Below are positions 8,671 to 15,866 of a stretch of DNA of 64,000 bases, piece by piece. This stretch comes from Candidatus Accumulibacter proximus (GTDB lineage: Bacteria; Pseudomonadota; Gammaproteobacteria; Burkholderiales; Rhodocyclaceae): assembly GCA_016709675.1 (NCBI GenBank), contig JADJMH010000029.1, positions 10,005 to 74,004 of the forward strand. Direction: 5' to 3'. Within the stretch, counting starts at the first letter, position 1. Every line of letters begins with the position of its first letter. The notes under the pieces were generated by a model. It worked only from the letters and a program-made list of their open reading frames with translations. It had not been told where the DNA came from and made no database searches. The translations under genes and the position numbers were made by a program.

Positions 8671-9233
8671 TAATAATCCCCGGAAAATCGATCTTTCCGA
8701 TCAAAGCCTTGTTCGGAAAGCCAGTCGGCACCCGCCTCGTCGAGATCGCCGTCGAGGTCGATCTCGGTGTCGATGCCGAACTCATCGCTGTTGCCATCAT
8801 CGCGATCGCCGGCTGACTGGGCGTCGGCCGACTCAGCGTACATCGCCGATCTGCCTCGCAGATACTCAAGACAGGCGGTCACCACCAGAAATTGGTCGCC
8901 GTTCGGGTCCTGCAGGACAATCTCGGCCAGATCCTCCGCCCAGGGCTCCAGCGAAACCGACGAGAGCAGCGTCGCCCAGGGCGGCAGATCGTCCGGATCC
9001 TGCGCCGTAAGGTCACGCATCACCTCCCGGCTGCCGAAGCGCATACCGCCATGAAAGGCAACGGCTACCATTTCCGGGTTGCACTCGATCATCGGCAGGA
9101 GTTGCGAAAGCTGGCCTCGCTTTGCCTGCAGCCGTTTGGCCAGCACATCATGCCCCGCCGAATCGGTCATCAGATCATCCAGCTCCGCGTCATAGGCAGA
9201 CTTGAGCTCTTCGAAGAATGGCGAAAGGCTCAT
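8670..9233 (-). CDS. Hypothetical acidic protein, 187 residues
   Basis: Unrecognised. The N-terminal two thirds looks folded (LSPFFEELKSAYDAELDDLM; MVAVAFHGGMRFGSREVM). The last 55 residues are strongly acidic, with an Asp/Glu-rich stretch around 145-170. Its ATG overlaps the stop of the J-domain gene (ATGA), and its own stop overlaps the next start (TAATG). Such tight coupling on both sides argues that the three products are made together in fixed ratio. Codon use matches the neighbouring housekeeping genes. Confidence 0.8.
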   Translation of the reverse strand: MSLSPFFEELKSAYDAELDDLMTDSAGHDVLAKRLQAKRGQLSQLLPMIECNPEMVAVAFHGGMRFGSREVMRDLTAQDPDDLPPWATLLSSVSLEPWAEDLAEIVLQDPNGDQFLVVTACLEYLRGRSAMYAESADAQSAGDRDDGNSDEFGIDTEIDLDGDLDEAGADWLSEQGFDRKDRFSGDY

Positions 9234-9508
9234 GGCAATACTCCTTCAAGATAGTGCTTCCATATCTCGCGCGCTGTTTCCAGGGGCTTGTCGAGCAGGT
9301 TGCGGCGCCGGTTCTCATCGTAAGCGTGGCGACGGCTGGCATCCGAGAGCGTCTCGTAGGCTTCCTGAATGTCGCGGAACTGGTCGGTTGCTTCAGGGGC
9401 GGTGTTCCGGTCAGGGTGGAACTGCAGGGCTCTCTTGCGATAAGCCGCCCGCACTGCTTCGCTTGCCGCATCGCTGGCGATGCCCAATACAGCATAGAAG
9501 TCTTTCAT
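9230..9508 (-). CDS. Short J-domain protein (Hsp40-type co-chaperone)
   Basis: 92 residues, little more than a J domain. DFYAVLGIASDAASEAVRAA forms helix I/II, AYRKRALQFHPDRN carries the invariant HPD (31-33), and helix III reads FRDIQEAYETLSDASRRHAYD. No zinc-finger or substrate-binding region follows, so it would recruit and stimulate an Hsp70 without being a full DnaJ. The start overlaps the metF stop (ATGA), and its stop overlaps the next gene start (ATGA). Coupling to metF on one side and unknown proteins on the other is unusual. Confidence 0.92.
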   Translation of the reverse strand: MKDFYAVLGIASDAASEAVRAAYRKRALQFHPDRNTAPEATDQFRDIQEAYETLSDASRRHAYDENRRRNLLDKPLETAREIWKHYLEGVLP

Positions 9509-10344
9509 CCGATTCCGAGGCGCTGCCAGAGCGCAGTAGTCAGTCCCACCTGGTTGAGCGTGTAGAAGTGCAAGCCAGGTGCGCCGCTGGCGAGCAGCTT
9601 TTCGCAGAGTTGAGTGACCACGTCAAGGCCGAATGCGCGAATCGACACCGTGTCGTCGCCGTAGCTTTCGAGCCTTCTTCTGATCCAGCGAGGTATCTCC
9701 GCGCCACAGTTGTCGGAAAAACGTGCCAGATTGCTGTAACTGGCAATCGGCATGATACCGGGGACGATCGGCACCGTGATGCCCACCGCCTGGCACTCGT
9801 CGATGAAGTGGGCGTAGGCGTCAAAATTGTAGAAGTACTGCGTGATCGCCGAATCGGCTCCGGCTTCAAGCTTGCGCTTGAAAGCCAGGAGGTCGTCCAT
9901 CGGGCTCTTCGCCTGCGGGTGATACTCCGGGTAGGCGGCGACTTCGATATGGAACCACGCACCCGTTTCGGCACGGATGAATTCGACAAGTTCATTCGCG
10001 TAGCGAAAGGTGCCCGGCCGGGCCATCCCCGACGGCAGGTCGCCGCGCAGTGCAACCAGATGCCGAATACCATGCGAACGATATTGTTCGAGGATGCTGC
10101 GAATGCTCTCCCGGGTTGACCCGATACACGACAGGTGCGGTGCGGCTTCGTGACCTTCGCTCTGGATCTCGAGCACGGTATCGAGCGTACGGTCGCGCGT
10201 CGAGCCGCCGGCGCCAAAGGTGACGGAGAAGAAGCTGGGTTTCAGAAGCGCCATCCGTGCGCGCGCCGCCCGCAGCTTTTCTGCGCCCTCGGGCGTTTGC
10301 GGAGGAAAAAGCTCGAGGCTGAAGGTTCGAGGGGTCCGTGTCAT
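9505..10344 (-). CDS. metF: Methylenetetrahydrofolate reductase
   Basis: 279 residues, the usual bacterial MetF length. It reduces 5,10-methylene-THF to 5-methyl-THF with FAD, supplying methyl groups for methionine synthesis. Motifs: FSLELFPPQTPEG at the N-terminus, SVTFGAGGSTRDRT, HLSCIGSTRESI, ALRGDLPSG, AGADSAITQYFYNFDAY and VPIVPGIMPI. The open frame extends upstream to 10476, but homology begins at MTRTPRTFSLELF, fixing the start at 10344. It lies in the ahcY - membrane protein - metF unit of the activated methyl cycle; the SAH riboswitch ahead of ahcY probably affects it too. Confidence 0.95.
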   Translation of the reverse strand: MTRTPRTFSLELFPPQTPEGAEKLRAARARMALLKPSFFSVTFGAGGSTRDRTLDTVLEIQSEGHEAAPHLSCIGSTRESIRSILEQYRSHGIRHLVALRGDLPSGMARPGTFRYANELVEFIRAETGAWFHIEVAAYPEYHPQAKSPMDDLLAFKRKLEAGADSAITQYFYNFDAYAHFIDECQAVGITVPIVPGIMPIASYSNLARFSDNCGAEIPRWIRRRLESYGDDTVSIRAFGLDVVTQLCEKLLASGAPGLHFYTLNQVGLTTALWQRLGIG

Positions 10345-10366
10345 GAAAAGTCCATTTTCGTGCCGG

Positions 10367-10720
10367 CTATTTCGACCTTCCCTCGGCAGGCAGGGCCGAG
10401 GACAGAATCGACGAGAAAATGCTGAAGAGGATGGCGCCAAAGACGCCAGACCAGAAGCCCCCGACGACGAAGCCATCGAGCATCGAACCAGCGAGCCAGA
10501 ACATCAGGCCGTTGAGAACGAACAGGAAGAGCCCCAGCGTCAGCAGCGTTACCGGCAGTGTCAACAGAATCAAAAGGGGCCGCAAAACGGTGTTCACCAG
10601 CCCGAGCAACAGGGCTGCGATCAGCGCCGACTCGAACGACGCCACCTCTATCGATGGCATCAGGTAAGCGACGGCAAGCAGCGCGCAGGCGTTGAGTAGC
10701 CAGATCAGGATCAGTCGCAT
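10367..10720 (-). CDS. Phage-holin-like (PF04020/YvlD-type) small membrane protein
   Basis: 117 residues with four hydrophobic segments: about 2-20, 27-47 (LIAALLLGLVNTVLRPLLIL), 51-75 (LPVTLLTLGLFLFVLNGLMF) and 82-105. The NTVLRPLL and TLPVTLLTLGLF pair is diagnostic of this family. Despite the holin label, no lysis function is implied; the family is widespread in chromosomes. It lies between ahcY (36 bases upstream) and metF (22 bases downstream). A GTG one codon earlier (10723) is an equal alternative start. Confidence 0.88.
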   Translation of the reverse strand: MRLILIWLLNACALLAVAYLMPSIEVASFESALIAALLLGLVNTVLRPLLILLTLPVTLLTLGLFLFVLNGLMFWLAGSMLDGFVVGGFWSGVFGAILFSIFSSILSSALPAEGRSK

Positions 10721-10758
10721 CACGGTCCCGGTTTCGAATGCAGAGATTGGACAACGAC

Positions 10759-12171
10759 CTAGTAACGATAGTGGTCGGACTTGTAGGGCCCTTCCTTGGC
10801 GACCCCGATATAGGCCGCCTGCTGCTCGGTCAGCTCGGAGAGTTGCGCATTGAGCTTCTTGAGTTGTAGGCGAGCCACCTTTTCGTCGAGGTGTTTGGGC
10901 AGCGTATAAACCCCGATCGGGTAATCAGCATTGCGTGTAAAGAGTTCGATCTGGGCAATTGTCTGATTGGCAAATGAGGAACTCATGACGTAGGACGGGT
11001 GGCCGGTGCCGCATCCCAGGTTGACCAGGCGACCCTTGGCCAGCAGGATGATCCGCTTACCATCGGGGAAAATCACATGATCGACCTGCGGCTTGATCTC
11101 TTCCCACTGGTACACCTCCACCGAGGCGACATCGATCTCGTTGTCGAAGTGCCCGATGTTGCAGACAATCGCCTGATCCTTCATTCTCCGCATATGCTCA
11201 TGGGTGATCACATGGTAGTTGCCGGTACAGGTGACGAAGATATCGGCCTTGTCGGCAGCGTAATCCATGGTGACCACGCGGTAGCCTTCCATGGCTGCCT
11301 GCAAGGCACAGATCGGATCGATTTCGGTGACCCATACCTGCGCGGATAGGGCGCGCATGGCCTGCGCCGAGCCCTTGCCAACGTCGCCGTAACCGGCAAT
11401 CAAGGCAACCTTGCCGGCGATCATTACATCGGTGGCGCGCTTGACGCCGTCTACCAGCGACTCACGACAGCCGTAGAGGTTGTCAAACTTGGACTTGGTC
11501 ACCGAATCGTTGACGTTGATCGCCGGGAACCTGAGCTCACCCTTGGCGTGCATCTGGTAAAGGCGATGAACGCCGGTGGTGGTTTCCTCGGTCACCCCCT
11601 TGACTGCGGCCAGGCGCAGGGAATACCAGGTCGGATCACTGGCCAGCTTGGCCTTGATCGCCGCAAAAAGGACGGTTTCTTCTTCCGAGGTCGGATTTGC
11701 CAGCACCGAAAGGTTGCTTTCAGCCCGGGCGCCGAGGTGCAGGAGGAGGGTCGCGTCGCCACCATCATCGAGGATCATGTTGCTGTACCCGCCATCCGGC
11801 CATTCGAAAATGCGGTGCGTATAGTCCCAGTAGTCCGCCAGCGACTCGCCCTTGACGGCAAAGACCGCGACGCCATCAGCCGCAACGGCTGCAGCCGCGT
11901 GATCCTGAGTCGAAAAGATGTTGCATGAGGCCCAGCGAACCTCGGCGCCCAGGGCAGTCAGCGTTTCGATCAGCACCGCGGTCTGGATCGTCATGTGCAG
12001 TGAGCCGGTGATGCGCGCGCCCTTGAGCGGCTTGGCTGCGGCGAACTCGTCGCGAATTGCCATCAGGCCCGGCATTTCAGTTTCTGCAATGCGCATTTCC
12101 TTGCGGCCCCAGTCGGCGAGTCCGAGGTCCGCAATCATGTAGTCTTGGGTTTGGCTAAAAGCATCCGACAC
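10759..12171 (-). CDS. ahcY: Adenosylhomocysteinase (SAH hydrolase)
   Basis: 470 residues. It cleaves S-adenosylhomocysteine to adenosine and homocysteine using bound NAD, relieving inhibition of methyltransferases. Motifs: GARITGSLHMTIQTAVLIET, SCNIFSTQDHAAAA, the NAD loop VALIAGYGDVGKGSAQAM, TCTGNYHVI, VCNIGHFDNEID and the C-terminal YKSDHYRY. The start is a GTG at 12171 with AAGGAG seven bases ahead. Expression is predicted to be controlled by the SAH riboswitch in its leader. Confidence 0.97.
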   Translation of the reverse strand: MSDAFSQTQDYMIADLGLADWGRKEMRIAETEMPGLMAIRDEFAAAKPLKGARITGSLHMTIQTAVLIETLTALGAEVRWASCNIFSTQDHAAAAVAADGVAVFAVKGESLADYWDYTHRIFEWPDGGYSNMILDDGGDATLLLHLGARAESNLSVLANPTSEEETVLFAAIKAKLASDPTWYSLRLAAVKGVTEETTTGVHRLYQMHAKGELRFPAINVNDSVTKSKFDNLYGCRESLVDGVKRATDVMIAGKVALIAGYGDVGKGSAQAMRALSAQVWVTEIDPICALQAAMEGYRVVTMDYAADKADIFVTCTGNYHVITHEHMRRMKDQAIVCNIGHFDNEIDVASVEVYQWEEIKPQVDHVIFPDGKRIILLAKGRLVNLGCGTGHPSYVMSSSFANQTIAQIELFTRNADYPIGVYTLPKHLDEKVARLQLKKLNAQLSELTEQQAAYIGVAKEGPYKSDHYRY

Positions 12172-12283
12172 AGTGAGGCTCCTTGAGAACTGTGACCGGG
12201 AGAGGGTAGCTATGAAGCGCCACGGCTGAAGGATTCAAGCCTGCGCCTCACCCATCTTCCCACGCCCGGCACGGGTTGTGGTT

Positions 12284-12351
12284 GGATGAGCGCCGTTTGA
12301 GAAATCCGAGCCTGAAACTGTCGCACGACAGCCTTGCAGCGCTCCTCGGAT
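12284..12351 (-). promoter_or_regulatory. S-adenosylhomocysteine (SAH) riboswitch
   Basis: Read on the minus strand, the leader contains CCGAGGAGCGCTGC, a hairpin CTGTCGTGCGACAG, AGGCTCGGA and AACGGCGCTCATCC. CCGAG pairs with CTCGG (P1), CTGTCG with CGACAG (P2), and GAGCGC with GCGCTC further downstream. This is the arrangement and near-consensus sequence of the SAH riboswitch known upstream of ahcY in proteobacteria. It lies about 110 bases before the ahcY start and is expected to raise expression when SAH accumulates. Confidence 0.9.
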
Positions 12352-12360
12352 CGAGCGGCA

Positions 12361-12389
12361 ATTATAAACCGGCTTGGCGAATCCTGGCC
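12361..12389 (-). promoter_or_regulatory. Putative promoter of the ahcY-metF unit
   Basis: A perfect minus-strand TATAAT at 12361-12366 lies just ahead of the riboswitch, with a 4-of-6 -35 match TGGCCA about 18 bases upstream. Transcription from here would start close to the 5' edge of the riboswitch. Confidence 0.55.
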
Positions 12390-12394
12390 AGTGT

Positions 12395-12772
12395 TCAGTA
12401 GGAGAGCGAATCATAGGGCGGCCGGCCTCCCTTTATCTCGACACTGACCTGATTCGGCGCACAGATGGCAATTTCGCCAGGGCGGGCCAGCCATCCCTGG
12501 CGTACACAGTATTGACGGGGGCCGGGGTCAGAAGCAACGCGCACCCGGCGCTGGTCGACCACGACCGTGGTAATACCCAGCGGCCCTGGGACTTCGATCC
12601 GGCGATTCCGCGACAGATCGAGCTCGGAAAAGACCTCTCCGCCTCGCTTGACAATCGCCCTTTCGGCAACGCCAGCCTGCCATGCCAGGGGAAACGATGC
12701 CGCGCAGGCAACCAGACCCAGGATCATGACCAAGCAATCGCCGGGCCTCAATAGCCCGACCCAGGCGATCAC
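12395..12772 (-). CDS. NusG domain II-containing protein
   Basis: 125 residues: a hydrophobic N-terminal anchor (GDCLVMILGLVACAASFPLA, about residues 9-28), then a small extracytoplasmic beta domain of the NusG-II (PF07009) type, with ITTVVVDQRRVRVASDPGP and QGWLARPGEIAICAPNQVSV. Family members sit in the periplasm; their role is not settled. The start is inferred as the GTG at 12772, which overlaps the rapZ stop (GTGA), giving translational coupling. Longer readings from upstream ATGs would overlap rapZ by 90 or more bases and are less likely. Confidence 0.75.
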   Translation of the reverse strand: MIAWVGLLRPGDCLVMILGLVACAASFPLAWQAGVAERAIVKRGGEVFSELDLSRNRRIEVPGPLGITTVVVDQRRVRVASDPGPRQYCVRQGWLARPGEIAICAPNQVSVEIKGGRPPYDSLSY

Positions 12773-13650
12773 GGGGTGCCGCCGACTGCCGGAACGAGGG
12801 CGCCCAACTCGCGGTGACGAACGAGCACGCGCGCACAACCATGAAACTCGTGCCCCAGCCATTCGGCAAGATAGACCGAGCGATGCTGGCCACCCGTGCA
12901 GCCGATACCGACCGTCAGGTAATTGCGGCTGTCCTGCACGTAGGAGGGCAACCAGGCGCGAAGGAAACCCGAAATGTCACCACGCATGCGCAACACCTCG
13001 GGTTCGGCCTCGAGGAAAGCAATCACCGGCGCATCACGGCCGGTCAGCGGGCGCAGGTTCGGATCGTAGTGTGGATTGGGCAGACAACGAACGTCAAAAA
13101 CCAGGTCGGCATCAAGCGGAATGCCGTTCTTGAAGCCGAACGACTCAAACAGCAGGGTCAGCCCCCGACAGGGATCCGACGAGATGTCTTGAGTCACGAA
13201 CTGCCGAACCCACTCGCGCAATGCGCTGGCCTTGACGCCGCTGGTATCGATGTGGTGGCCCAGCGCAGCCAGCTCCCCAAGACGAATCCGCTCTTCGGCG
13301 ATGGCTTCGGTCAGGGTCAGCCGGTCGCTCGCCAGCGGATGGCGGCGCCGCGTTTCCGAATAGCGCTTGATCAGCGTCGCGTCCTGCGCGTCGAGAAACA
13401 GAAACTGCAGATCGAGTTCATTGGCGCGCAGGGCATCGAGCTGCAGCGGAAGCATGGCCACACTATCGCCACCGCGTATGTCGATCACCACCCCGACCTT
13501 GTCGTAGCCCTGCAGTTCCAGCTGCCCGGCAAGCTGCTGCAACAACTGCGAAGGCAGGTTGTCGACACAATAGTAGTCCGCATCCTCAAGGACTTTGAGG
13601 GCAACCGATTTGCCGGAACCGGAGAGGCCACTGATGAGTACCAGATGCAT
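12769..13650 (-). CDS. rapZ: RNase adapter protein RapZ / YvcJ family NTPase
   Basis: 293 residues with the Walker A loop GLSGSGKS at residues 8-15, the YYCVDNLP motif soon after, FLDAQDATLIKRYSETRRRH in the middle, and the C-terminal HYDPNLRPLTGRD and GIGCTGGQHRSVYLAEWL. In E. coli RapZ hands small RNAs to RNase E to control amino-sugar synthesis; elsewhere the family binds nucleotides and nucleotide-sugar metabolites. The family start at MHLVLISG fixes 13650, though the frame extends to 13776. Its stop is shared with the start of the NusG-II gene. Confidence 0.92.
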   Translation of the reverse strand: MHLVLISGLSGSGKSVALKVLEDADYYCVDNLPSQLLQQLAGQLELQGYDKVGVVIDIRGGDSVAMLPLQLDALRANELDLQFLFLDAQDATLIKRYSETRRRHPLASDRLTLTEAIAEERIRLGELAALGHHIDTSGVKASALREWVRQFVTQDISSDPCRGLTLLFESFGFKNGIPLDADLVFDVRCLPNPHYDPNLRPLTGRDAPVIAFLEAEPEVLRMRGDISGFLRAWLPSYVQDSRNYLTVGIGCTGGQHRSVYLAEWLGHEFHGCARVLVRHRELGALVPAVGGTP

Positions 13651-13733
13651 ATCGCCAAGCATAACGGATGCCCGGCGCCACGAGCAAGCCACTCTGGAAT
13701 AAACTGAACATCCCAAGTTATCAGGCGCGGCTA

Positions 13734-14924
13734 ATGACACCTCTGAACATTCCCTTTCTCGCCGAACTCGCGGCAATTCGGCACGATATTCACGCGCACC
13801 CGGAGCTGGCGTTCAACGAGACGAGGACCGCCGAGGTGGTGGCTCGCGAGCTGGCCAAGTGCGGCCTGGAAGTCGACCGTGGTCTGGCCAGGACCGGCGT
13901 CGTCGGAATCCTGAGCAAAGGCGCCAGTTCCCGCGCCATCGGGCTTCGTGCCGACATGGATGCGCTACCTTTGCACGAGAAGAACGACTTTCCTCACCGT
14001 TCGAGAAACGAGGGGCGCATGCATGCCTGTGGTCACGACGGGCACACCGCGATCCTGCTTGGCGCCGCACGCTACCTGGCCGAGCACCAGCATGATCTGG
14101 ATTTTGGCGGAACTGTTTACTTCATCTTCCAGCCCGCCGAGGAGTCAGAGGGAGGTGCCGCGGTGATGATCACCGATGGCTTGTTCGAGAAATTCCCGAT
14201 GGACGCGGTTTTTGGCCTGCACAACTGGCCGGGCCTCCCGGTAGGCGAAATGGCCGTGATGCCGGGGCCGGTGATGGCCGGCACCTGCACTTTCGAGATT
14301 TCAGTCCGGGGGCACGGCTGTCATGCGGCGATGCCGCACCAAGGTATCGATACGCTGGTCGCAGCCAGTCAGTTGGTGCTGGCGCTGCAGACGGTCGTGG
14401 CCCGCAACATCCACCCATGCGAATCCGCGGTCGTCAGCGTGACGCAAGTCCACGCCGGCGAAGCGTGGAATATCATCCCCGAGGACGCCGTACTCCGCGG
14501 CACCATCCGCAGCTTCAATGCCGAAACCCAGGATCAGGTCGAACGCGCAGTGGAGCGACTGTGTAGTGGCATCGCCAGCGCCTTCGGCGCACAGATCTCG
14601 GTGCAATTCGATCATCGCTATCCGGCAACCGTCAACAGCGCGGCGGAAACCGAAATCTGCCGTTCTGTCGCCGGCCAGTTGCTCGGGCCTGACAAAGTAC
14701 GCCAGAATGAACTGCCGTCAATGGGTGCGGAAGACTTCGCCTACATGCTCCGCGAGAAACCGGGCTGTTATGTGTGGCTGGGCAATGGCCCGGGGACGGG
14801 CGGCTGTACGTTGCACAATCCACATTACGACTTCAACGACGATATCCTGCCGCTTGGCGTGACCTACTGGGTAAGGCTGGTGGAAACCGTGCTGTCCGCA
14901 GGGCGACAAAGCAAACGTTGCTGA
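13734..14924 (+). CDS. M20 family amidohydrolase (hippurate hydrolase-like)
   Basis: 396 residues. Zinc-dependent amidohydrolase of the M20D group, acting on N-acyl amino acids or peptides in the cytoplasm. Motifs: AIRHDIHAHPELAFNE at the N-terminus, IGLRADMDALPL, GRMHACGHDGHTAILLGAA, FIFQPAEESEGGA, GRGHGCHAAMPHQGID-like dimerisation region and GAEDFAYMLREKPGCYVWLG near the end. Start ATG 13734 gives the family N-terminus; an upstream in-frame ATG at 13668 adds unconserved residues. It is divergent from rapZ and followed by a likely terminator. Confidence 0.9.
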   Translation: MTPLNIPFLAELAAIRHDIHAHPELAFNETRTAEVVARELAKCGLEVDRGLARTGVVGILSKGASSRAIGLRADMDALPLHEKNDFPHRSRNEGRMHACGHDGHTAILLGAARYLAEHQHDLDFGGTVYFIFQPAEESEGGAAVMITDGLFEKFPMDAVFGLHNWPGLPVGEMAVMPGPVMAGTCTFEISVRGHGCHAAMPHQGIDTLVAASQLVLALQTVVARNIHPCESAVVSVTQVHAGEAWNIIPEDAVLRGTIRSFNAETQDQVERAVERLCSGIASAFGAQISVQFDHRYPATVNSAAETEICRSVAGQLLGPDKVRQNELPSMGAEDFAYMLREKPGCYVWLGNGPGTGGCTLHNPHYDFNDDILPLGVTYWVRLVETVLSAGRQSKRC

Positions 14925-14926
14925 AC

Positions 14927-14949
14927 GGCGGGCCGGACCGCGTTTTTTT
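14927..14949 (+). terminator. Intrinsic terminator of the M20 gene
   Basis: GCGG (14928-14931) and CCGC (14938-14941) form a short GC stem with a six-base loop, followed after one base by seven T residues (14943-14949). Confidence 0.55.
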
Positions 14950-15121
14950 GTTAAACTTCGTGGACGAACCAGGGCACCGCGCCCCAGGAGCGGCCTGGCG
15001 ACAACTGCGCGCCGGTACCATACGGTCGGAAAAAAATGGCGGGGAGCGCCCGGTGCAGTATTCAGGCACTCCCCAGGCTCTGGCCGAAGCCGGAACCCCA
15101 AGACCATAAAAGGAGAACAGC

Positions 15122-15205
15122 GTGTACAGACTAGCGTGGATGACTTACAGAGACCTTACGCGCGCAAGACAAGACATTCCAAGCCATGCGCATTCTCCTC
15201 GCTGA
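15122..15205 (+). CDS. Possible leader peptide overlapping the response regulator start
   Basis: A 27-codon frame starts at GTG 15122 behind a strong AAAGGAG (seven bases ahead) and ends 20 bases inside the response regulator gene. The regulator ATG at 15186 has no ribosome site of its own (GACATTCCAAGCC precedes it). A coupled leader frame would explain how it is translated. The peptide (MYRLAWMTYRDLTRARQDIP...) resembles nothing known. Confidence 0.35.
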   Translation: MYRLAWMTYRDLTRARQDIPSHAHSPR

Positions 15206-15866
15206 AGACGACAGAATCATTGCCGATGGCTTGTCCCGTTCGCTGCGCCAGGGTGGCTACGCCATCGATTGCGCTTACAACGGAGTCGACGCCGACACGG
15301 CCTTAATGACAAACAACTATGATCTGCTGATTCTCGATCTAGGCTTGCCCAGACTACCCGGGCTAGACGTGCTGCGTCGCCTGCGAGCCCGCAAGTCAGG
15401 CACGCCGGTGTTGATCCTGACGGCCCTTGACGGGATCGATGATCGGGTCAAGGGGCTTGACCTCGGCGCCGACGACTACATGGCTAAGCCCTTTGAACTG
15501 GTCGAACTCGAAGCCCGCGTGCGGGCGCTGAGCCGCCGTTCGTCCGGCACCTCGCATGTCATCGAGTGCGGATCGCTCACTTTCGATCAGACCGACCGCT
15601 GCGCACTGGTGAATGGTGAAATGCTCGACCTCTCGGCACGTGAACTTGGCCTGCTCGAGATTCTCCTGTCGCGCGCGAAACGCCTGGTCAGCAAGGACCA
15701 GCTGGTTGATCACCTCTGCGGTTGGGGGGAAGAGGTCAGCCATAATGCGATCGAGGTCTATATCCACCGCTTGCGGAAGAAGCTCGAATCGACCGGTGTG
15801 AACATCATCACCGTACGCGGGCTTGGCTACTGTCTTGAGAAACCTGCGGAAGAGAGAAGACCCTGA
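15186..15866 (+). CDS. OmpR-family response regulator (TctD/QseB type)
   Basis: 226 residues. Receiver domain at 1-115 with acidic pocket EDD (7-9), phosphoacceptor Asp51 (LLILDLGLPRLPG) and conserved Lys101 (ADDYMAKPFE). A winged-helix DNA-binding domain occupies about 125-220, ending IEVYIHRLRKKL and TVRGLGYCLEKP. It pairs with the overlapping sensor kinase gene. The TctD/QseB subgroup often controls carboxylate uptake or envelope functions, but no transporter target lies nearby, so the signal is unknown. Confidence 0.93.
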   Translation: MRILLAEDDRIIADGLSRSLRQGGYAIDCAYNGVDADTALMTNNYDLLILDLGLPRLPGLDVLRRLRARKSGTPVLILTALDGIDDRVKGLDLGADDYMAKPFELVELEARVRALSRRSSGTSHVIECGSLTFDQTDRCALVNGEMLDLSARELGLLEILLSRAKRLVSKDQLVDHLCGWGEEVSHNAIEVYIHRLRKKLESTGVNIITVRGLGYCLEKPAEERRP

